Below, one piece after another: positions 7,642 to 12,766 of a DNA stretch of 12,766 bases. The translations under genes and the position numbers were made by a program. Source of the stretch: JARDZI01 sp041639705 (GTDB lineage: Bacteria; Bacillota; Clostridia; Clostridiales; Caloramatoraceae); the NCBI GenBank assembly GCA_041639705.1, contig JBEQBT010000078.1:1-12766 (forward strand). The letters run 5' to 3'. Every line of letters begins with the position of its first letter. Within the stretch, counting starts at the first letter, position 1. Under the pieces are notes generated by a model. The model did no database searches and was not told the origin of the DNA. It was given only the letters and a program-made list of their open reading frames with translations.

Positions 7642-8048
7642 CTAAATTTTTTTATCTGTATTATTAATCTGTAGAAGAATGTCTTTGAGCTTTTGGGGAA
7701 ACGGTACCCCTATTTTTGCGGCGTTTTCAAGTATACTAATACCTCATTGGATAGATAGAACATAATCAGTATCGTCCTAAAAGAGGTGCCGTAACCAATT
7801 ATGTATCGATCAATAATATTTCCCAATGCAATCATGATGGATATCAATCCCTTCTTACATATACATTTGAACCCTATAATACTTGAAACCTTCTTTTCGT
7901 TGATTGCTAACAGGGCACCGGTTACATAATCAAATACTACAAGCATAAGCAATGCATAAACTAACGAGTCAAATTCCCATACCAACCATCCTAAAACACC
8001 TCCAATTAGTGCAAGGATTATTTTGAAATTATCTAAAGAAGTATCCAT
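7642..8048 (-). pseudogene. Phage-type holin (TcdE/UviB-like secretion holin) with a -1 frameshift near the C-terminus
   Basis: ATG 8048 follows GGAGGAG with ideal spacing; an in-frame ATG at 8084 would run back into the sigma gene and is less likely. The protein has two or three hydrophobic helices (KIILALIGGVLGWLVW, LVYALLMLVVFDYVTGALLA, LISIMIALGNII) and the family motif FDYVTGALLA followed by KKVSSIIGFK and CKKG. As sequenced it ends at 7710 as SNEVLVYLKTPQK (112 residues). Adding one base after codon 102 (GAG, 7745-7743) restores the usual family ending: SNEGISILENAAKIGVPFPQ then KLKDILLQINNTDKKI, stop 7644-7642, about 135 residues. The sigma gene stop overlaps its ribosome site. Whether the truncated holin works is unknown. 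Confidence 0.8.
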
Positions 8049-8059
8049 TTTAACTCCTC

Positions 8060-8605
8060 CTATGCAATACTTTTCTGATACCATATCTTTAATTTTTGTA
8101 AAGCTCTTTTTTTCGTCTGATTAACTGCTTGTCTGGTAATTCCATAGATACATGCCGTTTCCGATGCGGAATACTCCAAGAAGTAGATCATTTTGATAAT
8201 TGATAATTCTGATTCAGTTAACACATGGTCAATATCAATTAATTCAAGCCTGGAATATGTGTTATAGGTAGATAATAAAGCTTCAGTATAATATAGTTCA
8301 CTGTCACTAAGTGACGAATATGGTACAACATCACGAAGTTTTTTTATTGCCATTACTCTTTTAATGTAACTGCTATGGATAGATCTGCATATTTAGGAAA
8401 CAACGGTACCCTCGCTTATCTCACGCATACGATTAAGCAATATATTATGAAGTAGCTCAATAAAATCAAAAAGAAGATCATTATACGCGTCATCATAATA
8501 AAGTTTATACGCATATTTTTTAAACAACGGGTCGAATTTCTCTATTAGTTTTAAAGTAGCACTTCTATCACCTTTCTGAGATAGGGCAATCATATCCTTA
8601 GTCAT
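8060..8605 (-). pseudogene. TcdR/UviA-like (group 5) sigma factor split by an in-frame TAA
   Basis: Two adjacent frames of 70 and 97 residues lie in the same reading frame (start difference 252 nt), separated only by TAA at 8395-8393 (codon 71). Read through, they form one protein of about 181 residues, the length of TcdR/UviA proteins. The N-terminal part (MIALSQKGDRSATLKLIEKF, then FDPLFKKYAYKL) is the helical region-2-like domain of this group. The C-terminal part has a region 4 helix-turn-helix (LTESELSIIKMIYFLEYSAS, then ETACIYGITRQAVNQTKKRA). The stop falls just before ICRSIHSSYIKR, where relatives read Tyr-Ile-x-x-Ser-Ile-x-x-x-Tyr-Ile, so TAA likely replaces TAT/TAC. AAGGGAGG precedes ATG 8605. 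The gene is followed after 11 nt by the holin. TcdR and UviA activate toxin, bacteriocin and holin genes. Confidence 0.75.
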
Positions 8606-8629
8606 CAGGTATACCTCCCTTCAGATATT

Positions 8630-8657
8630 AAGGAGAGGGGATATCCAATTTAGTAAA
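8630..8657 (-). promoter_or_regulatory. Possible self-promoter of the sigma gene
   Basis: TTTACT (8657-8652), a 16-nt spacer and CTCCTT (8635-8630) on the minus strand mirror the lysin promoter with one change in each element. It would allow autoregulation, as known for tcdR. The predicted start lies only a few bases before the ribosome site, which is a reason for caution. Confidence 0.4.
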
Positions 8658-8697
8658 TGTTAAAATAAAAAATTTTTACATGATTTGGTAATCAATA

Positions 8698-8738
8698 AGA
8701 AAAAGCAGGAATTGCTGATAATTTAACGCAATTTCTGC
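8698..8738 (-). terminator. Intrinsic terminator between riboswitch and sigma gene
   Basis: On the minus strand an 11-bp stem (8738-8728 with 8715-8705, one G-U pair) is followed at once by TTTTTCTT (8704-8697). It lies 67 nt after the riboswitch aptamer and before the sigma gene, the usual position of an expression platform. Confidence 0.8.
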
Positions 8739-8762
8739 CCTTTTACACTTTAATTGAATTAA

Positions 8763-8795
8763 AGCCCACTAATGCTAAATAACACCAGTAGCCTG
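8763..8795 (-). other. Secondary hairpin in the riboswitch expression platform
   Basis: AGGCTACTGGTG pairs with CATTAGTGGGCTT (one bulged G, several G-U pairs) and is followed by TTTAATT. It lies between the aptamer and the strong terminator and may be an intermediate or alternative fold. Confidence 0.4.
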
Positions 8796-8804
8796 AAGTA
8801 ACCT

Positions 8805-8896
8805 AATTGGCAACCCGGCTATCATAGCGATTTCAGTAATCACTTTAGACCCGTGGCTTTGCGTCCCTGTTTTTCAACAAGTTTGCCTTTTCAATT
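8805..8896 (-). ncRNA. Cyclic-di-GMP-I (GEMM) riboswitch aptamer
   Basis: The minus strand carries the GEMM core in order. P1 is AATTG (8896-8892) with CAATT (8809-8805), followed by GGCAAAC (8887-8881). A hairpin with a GAAA tetraloop (CTTGTT-GAAA-AACAGG) comes next, then GGACGCAAAGCC, ACGGGTCTAAA, a P3-type stem (AGTGATT with AATCGCT), TGATAGCCGGG and TTGCC. The GNRA loop and the GGACGCAAAGCC joining segment are hallmarks of the class that binds c-di-GMP between the two long helices. The base expected to contact the ligand, just before GCAAAC, is G (8887), as in c-di-GMP rather than cGAMP aptamers. The next gene downstream is the TcdR/UviA-like sigma factor. Confidence 0.9.
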
Positions 8897-8917
8897 TATT
8901 TTTGTAATACATTAACT

Positions 8918-8926
8918 ATTATAACA
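8918..8926 (-). promoter_or_regulatory. Extended -10 promoter of the riboswitch transcript
   Basis: TGTTATAAT on the minus strand is a perfect extended -10; no good -35 stands 16-18 nt upstream. Transcription would start about 8911, some 15 nt before the aptamer. Confidence 0.55.
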
Positions 8927-8999
8927 TATCTTACCTAGAATAGTTGATAAGTTTCACCAAACAATTTTGATTTATATCATATAATGAAAACTCACAGCA

Positions 9000-9054
9000 G
9001 ATAGGGGGTACAGCCAATTTTTCCGGCAAAGCTAACGTTAAGGAATAACGTTAG
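9000..9054 (+). repeat. Orphan IS-end-like sequence with a 9-bp inverted repeat
   Basis: Bases 9000-9044 resemble 4388-4433, and are followed by CTAACGTTA (9032-9040) and TAACGTTAG (9046-9054), a perfect inverted repeat around AGGAA. A further stem, CCCATAAACG/CGTTTGTGGG, lies at 9065-9086. No transposase gene accompanies it. Confidence 0.35.
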
Positions 9055-9169
9055 TGAATATAGTCCCATAAACGGTCGTTTGTGGGTATCAATATTAAAT
9101 TTATTTTTTCTTAGTAATTATGAAAATTATATAATACCAAAACAATTACCATAATCTATTGAATAAAGG

Positions 9170-9209
9170 CGAAGCTATGAACACTCTTGCAAGAGCGTTC
9201 ATAGCTTCG
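9170..9209. repeat. 40-bp near-perfect palindrome
   Basis: CGAAGCTATGAAC (9170-9182) and GTTCATAGCTTCG (9197-9209) are perfect inverted repeats. The middle CTCTTGCAAGAG is itself palindromic, with a single A/C mismatch pair (9183/9196). It abuts the Tn3 transposase relic, sharing its first codons. Confidence 0.85.
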
Positions 9210-9334
9210 GAAAACGTGGAGAATTTAGAGAGCGTGAGTTGCAGGATCAGCTACAGCGAGCCAGTGACCTAAACATTCTAATCAACTCAATAAGTATTTG
9301 GAATACAACTGTAAACGGAAATTACATTCCATGA
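9203..9334 (+). pseudogene. Tn3-family transposase (TnpA) C-terminal relic
   Basis: The + frame from 9206 reads FGKRGEFRERELQDQLQRAS, then DLNILINSISIWNT. This is the well-conserved near-C-terminal segment of Tn3-family transposases (usual form F.GKRGELR.R...DQ..RAS.LNLL..AI..WNT.YL). Similarity stops after WNT, and the frame ends at TGA 9332-9334. Codons before 9206 belong to a palindrome and are not transposase-like. About 33 residues of a protein of nearly 1000 survive; no start, terminal repeats or resolvase are seen nearby. It is a scar of an old transposon. Confidence 0.7.
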
Positions 9335-9401
9335 AAAAACGGAAAGTAGAAACCAGTGAAAATTACCAGTTAGTTAAGTTTGCTATTTACATTGAGCCTC
9401 T

Positions 9402-9479
9402 ATGGGTATAATTCTTTGCCCTTACGCTAATCCTTTAAAATAAAGGGCTTAGCAATGTTATCTAGCTTATCATACCCAT
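9402..9479. repeat. Nested imperfect inverted repeats
   Basis: ATGGGTAT (9402-9409) and ATACCCAT (9472-9479) enclose GCTAA-CCTTTA (9426-9437) paired with TAAAGG-TTAGC (9441-9453). It could be an IS terminus or a folded transcript; I do not recognise it. Confidence 0.4.
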
Positions 9480-9481
9480 CC

Positions 9482-9592
9482 TCAATATAAATAGTACGCT
9501 TCGCCAAACAGTTTTAGCTGGGAATTCTTCGGGAATGCTATTTTCCACAAATTCACGATTCCTAATTTCCGTTCACAAAACTTTGTTTTCAT
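9482..9592 (-). CDS. Small hypothetical frame of 36 residues
   Basis: ATG 9592 has AAAGGA 7 nt upstream and a TATAAT (9647-9642) about 50 nt away, without a good -35. The peptide has a basic start (MKTKFCERKLG), a middle with two Trp/Phe-type hydrophobic stretches and an aromatic end (FGEAYYLY). It matches nothing I know. It lies among transposon debris and may be a remnant or chance. Between 9650 and 9785 I see no gene. Confidence 0.25.
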   Translation of the reverse strand: MKTKFCERKLGIVNLWKIAFPKNSQLKLFGEAYYLY

Positions 9593-9789
9593 AGTTTTAT
9601 CCTTTCTTAATATATTCAATTTAGTTATTTCTTTGTATACAATTATATTGTAACATTTGTGACATATACTGTAAATAATGGAATGCTGTGCATAAAGCTG
9701 GGAAGTCAAATGCTATAAAAGGATCTTCTGTTCTGGAGGTTTTTCGAAGATTCAAAATTCAGGTATAAAGAAGGAGAAAAGGCTTTAAC

Positions 9790-9897
9790 AGTGTACAAAA
9801 AACCAATCTAACAATTTAAATATTGATTATGGTAAAACAATATAAAATAAAGAATAGAGAATTCTTGATGTGGAGGGTTCTCTGTTCTTTATTTTTC
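9790..9897 (+). repeat. Diverged hairpin repeat, copy 2 (terminator-like)
   Basis: Second copy of the element at 2360-2466, same orientation. An 18-bp outer stem (9844-9861 with 9878-9895) is kept although its sequence differs from copy 1: A-T becomes G-C (9852/9887) and C-G becomes T-G (9855/9884). The inner left arm has diverged (TTCTTGA), while the right arm (TGGAGGG) is unchanged. It would insulate the arginine operon from upstream transcription. Confidence 0.7.
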
Positions 9898-9920
9898 TAG
9901 GAATAATTTTTTTAAATCCT

Positions 9921-9958
9921 ATTGCATAATTATAAAAATAAATGTATAATTATGCGTA
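9921..9958 (+). promoter_or_regulatory. Tandem ARG boxes (ArgR/AhrC operator)
   Basis: Two 18-bp boxes with cores TGCATAATTATAAA (9923-9936) and TGTATAATTATGCG (9943-9956), separated by 2 bp so that their centres are 20 bp apart. This fits two half-hexamer contacts by an arginine repressor. They cover both promoter elements, implying repression when arginine is plentiful. Confidence 0.7.
9922..9950 (+). promoter_or_regulatory. Sigma-A promoter of the arginine transport/argG operon
   Basis: TTGCAT (9922-9927), a 17-nt spacer and a perfect TATAAT (9945-9950). The start would lie about 9957, 40 nt before the first gene. Confidence 0.8.
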
Positions 9959-9996
9959 AATGAAATGTAGATATAAAAGAAAAGGGAGGATTCACC

Positions 9997-10785
9997 ATGA
10001 AAAAAATAGCATCGTTGTTATTATTATCAATCCTTGTACTAATTGTAACTGCCGGCTGTTCTAAGAAGGAAACAAACTTAAGTACCCTTGAAAGCATTAA
10101 AAAAGCAGGAGTAATAACCTTTGGGACTGACGATTCATTTCCACCTATGGAATACAGGGATGAACAGAATAATCTTTTAGGTTTTGATGTTGACCTTGCA
10201 GATGCAATAGCTGGAAAGCTTGGAGTAAAAGCAAAATTTACTACTACTGACTTTTCAGGAATTATTGAAGCATTAAAAGCAGGGAAGTTTGATGCAATAC
10301 TTGCAACTCTAAGCATTACTGATGAGAGAAAGGGAAAGATACTTTTCTCTGATCCATATGTAATGGAAGGACAGATAGTGGCTGTTAAAGCAGGAAATAA
10401 TGCAATAACAAAAGCAGCAGATTTAACTGGAAAGACTGTTGCAGCACAACTCGGTAGTACAAGTGAGCAGGCTGCAAAAAAGCTGGAAGGATTAAAAGAA
10501 TATAAAGCTTATGATAAGGCAACTGAAGCTTTTAATGATTTAAAAATAGGGAGAATAGATGCAGTTGTTGTTGATGAATTAGTAGGAAGATACTATATCT
10601 CAAAGGTACCAGATGATTACAAGGTATTAGATGAAAAATTATCAGATGAACCTGTTGGTATCGGCTTTAGAAAGGAAGACACAGAGTTAAAGGATGCTGT
10701 ACAAAAAGCATTTAATGATTTAAAGGCGGATGGGACACTGTCAAAAATATCAATAAAGTGGTTTGGAACAGATGTTTATAAGTAG
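9997..10785 (+). CDS. Amino-acid ABC transporter substrate-binding lipoprotein (probably arginine or related)
   Basis: A protein of 262 residues of the SBP_bac_3 family, close to the usual length. The lipoprotein signal peptide has its anchoring Cys at residue 21 (lipobox VTAGC). The fold signatures include ITFGTDDSFPPMEYRDEQNN, LGFDVDLADAIAGKLGV, GKFDAILATLSITDERKG, FSDPYV and the second-lobe AAQLGSTSEQAAKK and IDAVVVDE segments. AAAGGGAGG precedes ATG 9997. It captures the amino acid outside the membrane for the permease-ATPase pair downstream. Arginine is inferred from the ARG boxes and argG; citrulline or ornithine uptake feeding ArgG is also possible. Its stop codon lies in an 8-bp hairpin, and a longer hairpin follows, which may raise its level relative to the later genes. 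Confidence 0.88.
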   Translation: MKKIASLLLLSILVLIVTAGCSKKETNLSTLESIKKAGVITFGTDDSFPPMEYRDEQNNLLGFDVDLADAIAGKLGVKAKFTTTDFSGIIEALKAGKFDAILATLSITDERKGKILFSDPYVMEGQIVAVKAGNNAITKAADLTGKTVAAQLGSTSEQAAKKLEGLKEYKAYDKATEAFNDLKIGRIDAVVVDELVGRYYISKVPDDYKVLDEKLSDEPVGIGFRKEDTELKDAVQKAFNDLKADGTLSKISIKWFGTDVYK

Positions 10786-10863
10786 GCTATAAAGGCCTAC
10801 TTGTCATCCTGAACGTAGTGAAGGATCGGAGGATTAAGATACTTCACTACGTTCAGGATGACA
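10780..10863 (+). repeat. Intra-operon hairpins: 8-bp stem plus perfect 22-bp inverted repeat
   Basis: AAGTAGGC (10780-10787) pairs with GCCTACTT (10795-10802), including the binding-protein stop codon. Immediately after, 10802-10823 and 10842-10863 are perfect 22-bp inverted repeats around an 18-nt loop. The arms begin TGTCATCCTGAACG and end in GTAGTGAAG. This wording is that of short palindromic repeats dispersed through many bacterial genomes. No strong T-run follows. Confidence 0.9.
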
Positions 10864-10926
10864 GTGCAGCAAAAAGTAAAGGCATGCTCTTTTTAGGGCA
10901 ATAAAATTCTTTTAGGAGGTAGATAA

Positions 10927-11571
10927 ATGGATTTTCAGTATATTTTAAATATTATTCCTATTTTATTCAAAGCAAGTTTAAAGACACTTGAATTAACTGT
11001 GATTTCAGTTTCATTAGGAAGTCTTTTAGGTATTATATTTGCATTGATAAAGCTTCAAAGAAATAGATTTATATACATGATTGGCTACATTTATACATGG
11101 ATTTTTAGAGGTACACCATTAATACTTCAAATTATTTTCTTATACTATGGTTTACCATCCTTTGGAATAAACCTGACTCCAATGCAGGGTGCATTAATTG
11201 CATTAAGTTTAAACTCTGGTGCATATATGGCAGAAATTATAAGAGGTGGAATTGTGGCAATAGACAGGGGACAATTTGAAGCAGCTAAAGCACTAGGTTT
11301 CACCTATATGCAAACAATGAAGAAAATTATACTTCCACAAACCTTTAGAGTCATAATACCCCCTGTAGGGAATGAGTTCATAACAATGCTAAAGGATACT
11401 GCACTGGTTTCTGTCATAGCAATGAGTGAATTGATGAGAACAGCTCAAACAATGTATGCAGCAAAATTCAGCATTGAACCATATATGGTTGCTGCAGTTA
11501 TTTATCTGCTTCTCACAAGTGTATTTACAACAGTATTCTCAAAATTCGAGAAAAAGTTATCAGTTTATTAG
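10927..11571 (+). CDS. Amino-acid ABC transporter permease (HisM/GlnP family)
   Basis: A protein of 214 residues with about five membrane helices, normal for polar-amino-acid permeases. The family features are clear: TLELTVISVSLGSLLGIIFA near the start, then WIFRGTPLILQIIFLYYGLP, then the cytoplasmic EAA loop (FEAAKALGFTYMQTMKKIIL followed by PQTFRVIIPP) that docks on the ATPase, and GNEFITMLKDTALVSVIAM. AGGAGGT (10914-10920) is 6 nt before ATG. It lies 141 nt after the binding-protein gene, across the hairpins, and 24 nt before the ATPase. A single permease gene suggests a homodimeric channel. Confidence 0.92.
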   Translation: MDFQYILNIIPILFKASLKTLELTVISVSLGSLLGIIFALIKLQRNRFIYMIGYIYTWIFRGTPLILQIIFLYYGLPSFGINLTPMQGALIALSLNSGAYMAEIIRGGIVAIDRGQFEAAKALGFTYMQTMKKIILPQTFRVIIPPVGNEFITMLKDTALVSVIAMSELMRTAQTMYAAKFSIEPYMVAAVIYLLLTSVFTTVFSKFEKKLSVY

Positions 11572-11595
11572 TTCAAATAAAGGAGGTGTATAGGT

Positions 11596-12327
11596 ATGAA
11601 TATGATAGAGGCTGTGAATATTACTAAGAAATTTCGGGATTTAACAGTATTTGAGAATATGAATGTAACAGTAAAAAAGGGTGAGGTTCTTGTTATTATA
11701 GGACCTTCTGGATCAGGTAAGAGTACTTTTTTAAGATGTTTAAATCATCTTGAGATCATAGATAATGGAAAGATATTTATTGAAGGCACAGAACTTGACG
11801 GTAACAATAAGAAGACTTTAAAGAGTAATATTGAGAAAATGGGAATGGTTTTTCAAAACTTTAATCTGTTTCCACATATGACAGTACTTCAAAACGTAAT
11901 GGAAGCACCTATTACAGTTAAAAAAGAAAATAAGGATGATGTTTTAAATAGATCTCTTAAACTTTTGGAAAAGGTTGGGCTTAGCGATAAAACAAATTAT
12001 TATCCTTCAAAGCTTTCAGGAGGTCAAAAGCAGAGAGTTGCAATAGCAAGAGCACTTGCTATGAACCCGGATTTAATGCTTTTTGATGAACCTACCTCAG
12101 CACTGGACCCAGAGCTTGTTGGAGAGGTATTAAACGTAATGAAGGAGCTTGCAAAGGATGGTATGACAATGATCGTCGTTACCCATGAAATGGGTTTTGC
12201 AAAGGAAGTAGCAGATAGAGTCATATTTATGGATGAAGGAAAGATTATTGAGGAGGATTTGCCAGAGAAAATCTTTACAAATCCTAAACATAAAAGAACA
12301 AAGGAATTTTTGGAGAAAGTATTGTAG
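11596..12327 (+). CDS. Amino-acid ABC transporter ATP-binding protein (GlnQ/HisP family)
   Basis: A protein of 243 residues with every ABC ATPase motif intact: Walker A GPSGSGKST (36-44), Q-loop Gln87 (VFQNFNLFPHMTV), signature LSGGQ (140-144), Walker B LMLFDE (160-165), D-loop SALD, and switch His197 (VVTHEMGF). The VFQNFNLFPHMTVLQNV segment is typical of polar-amino-acid importers. AGGAGGTG stands just before ATG 11596; ATG 11602 is an alternative start. It powers the permease in the same operon and is followed 20 nt later by argG. Confidence 0.93.
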   Translation: MNMIEAVNITKKFRDLTVFENMNVTVKKGEVLVIIGPSGSGKSTFLRCLNHLEIIDNGKIFIEGTELDGNNKKTLKSNIEKMGMVFQNFNLFPHMTVLQNVMEAPITVKKENKDDVLNRSLKLLEKVGLSDKTNYYPSKLSGGQKQRVAIARALAMNPDLMLFDEPTSALDPELVGEVLNVMKELAKDGMTMIVVTHEMGFAKEVADRVIFMDEGKIIEEDLPEKIFTNPKHKRTKEFLEKVL

Positions 12328-12347
12328 CAAAAAAAAGGAGAGATACT

Positions 12348-12766
12348 ATGAAGGAAAAAGTCGTATTAGCATATTCAGGTGGATTGGACACATCAATAAT
12401 AATACCATGGTTAAAAGAAAATTATGATTTTGATGTTATTGCTTGTTGTCTAGATGTAGGGCAAGGAGACGACATGGAGGAAGTAAAGGCAAAGGCATTA
12501 AAGACAGGTGCATCAAAGGTATATATTGAGGATTTAAGGGAAGAGTTTGTAACAGAGTACCTATTTAAGGGAATTAAAAGTGGAGCAATTTATGAAGGAA
12601 AGTACTTACTTGGAACTTCATTTGCACGTCCTTCAATGGCAAAGAGACTGGTTGAAATAGCACACAAGGAAGAGGCAAAGGTTATATGCCATGGATGTAC
12701 AGGTAAAGGAAACGACCAGGTACGTTTTGAGGTTGGAATTGCCTCCTTTGACCCCACAATTAGATC
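12348..12766 (+). CDS. argG: Argininosuccinate synthase, N-terminal part (runs off the window)
   Basis: ATG 12348 follows AAAGGAGA; the frame is open to the window end, showing 139 of about 400 residues. The enzyme joins citrulline and aspartate with ATP to form argininosuccinate in the cytoplasm. The N-terminal PP-loop AYSGGLDTS (8-16) binds ATP. The later stretches SGAIYEGKYLLGTSFARPS and CHGCTGKGNDQVRFEVG are the conserved substrate-site segments of the family, the second carrying the G-K-G-N-D-Q-x-R-F motif. Linked to the ARG-box-controlled transporter, it points to joint control of uptake and synthesis of arginine. argH may follow outside the window. Confidence 0.95.
   Translation, partial: MKEKVVLAYSGGLDTSIIIPWLKENYDFDVIACCLDVGQGDDMEEVKAKALKTGASKVYIEDLREEFVTEYLFKGIKSGAIYEGKYLLGTSFARPSMAKRLVEIAHKEEAKVICHGCTGKGNDQVRFEVGIASFDPTIR

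Noticed and set aside
8046..8084. Longer holin start at ATG 8084
   Set aside because: It overlaps the sigma gene end and adds residues not typical of holins; ATG 8048 has GGAGGAG at ideal spacing.
9786..9960. T-box leader before the arginine operon
   Set aside because: No T-box consensus motif in the short leader; the ARG boxes explain regulation and the hairpin lies upstream of the promoter.
9930..10316. 128-residue minus-strand frame opposite the binding-protein gene
   Set aside because: It is antisense to a clear coding region and its promoter.
12024..12427. Frames in other registers over the ATPase end and argG start
   Set aside because: They conflict with intact ABC and argG codons.
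1..12766. CRISPR array, tRNA, rRNA
   Set aside because: No regularly spaced repeats, cloverleaf sequence or rRNA stretches were found on either strand.

Overview
The window looks like a low-GC Gram-positive anaerobe of the class Clostridia. The evidence is AT-rich DNA, strong AGGAGG-type ribosome binding sites, TTG start use, a TcdE/UviB-type holin next to a TcdR/UviA-type sigma factor, and clostridial-style ARG boxes in front of an amino-acid ABC transporter plus argG. Two healthy operons flank about 7.4 kb of accessory and partly decayed DNA.

Left flank (1-2466, + strand): the end of a BMP-family (probable nucleoside) ABC transporter operon, consisting of the C-terminus of the tandem ATPase and two permeases. 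It closes with a long bidirectional hairpin terminator.

Middle (about 2470-9780): a 5'-truncated WG-repeat gene; a headless minus-strand gene abutting the 3' end of a DDE transposase whose catalytic Glu is changed; a sigma-A promoter followed by what may be the first codons of a KimA/APC-type transporter; and a tandem pair of related lipoprotein genes, the first with TGA exactly at the lipobox cysteine. A minus-strand cassette follows. In transcription order it holds a cyclic-di-GMP-I (GEMM) riboswitch, an intrinsic terminator, a TcdR/UviA-like sigma factor interrupted by one in-frame TAA, a phage-type holin with a -1 frameshift near its C-terminus, and a signal-less SH3-SH3-M23 peptidoglycan hydrolase. 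The lysin, and perhaps the sigma gene, is preceded by a promoter resembling those read by TcdR (TTTACA-N16-CTCTTT). Upstream of the cassette lie IS-end-like sequence, palindromes and a short Tn3-family transposase relic.

Right flank (9790-12766, + strand): a second, diverged copy of the hairpin element found at 2360-2466, then a sigma-A promoter covered by two ARG boxes. These control a lipoprotein-permease-ATPase amino-acid transporter and argG (cut by the window end). A perfect 22-bp inverted repeat sits between the binding-protein and permease genes.

Most notable: the riboswitch/sigma/holin/lysin cassette reads as a c-di-GMP-controlled, holin-dependent secretion or lysis system with its own sigma factor. 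In this strain (or this assembly) it carries single-base lesions in the sigma and holin genes.
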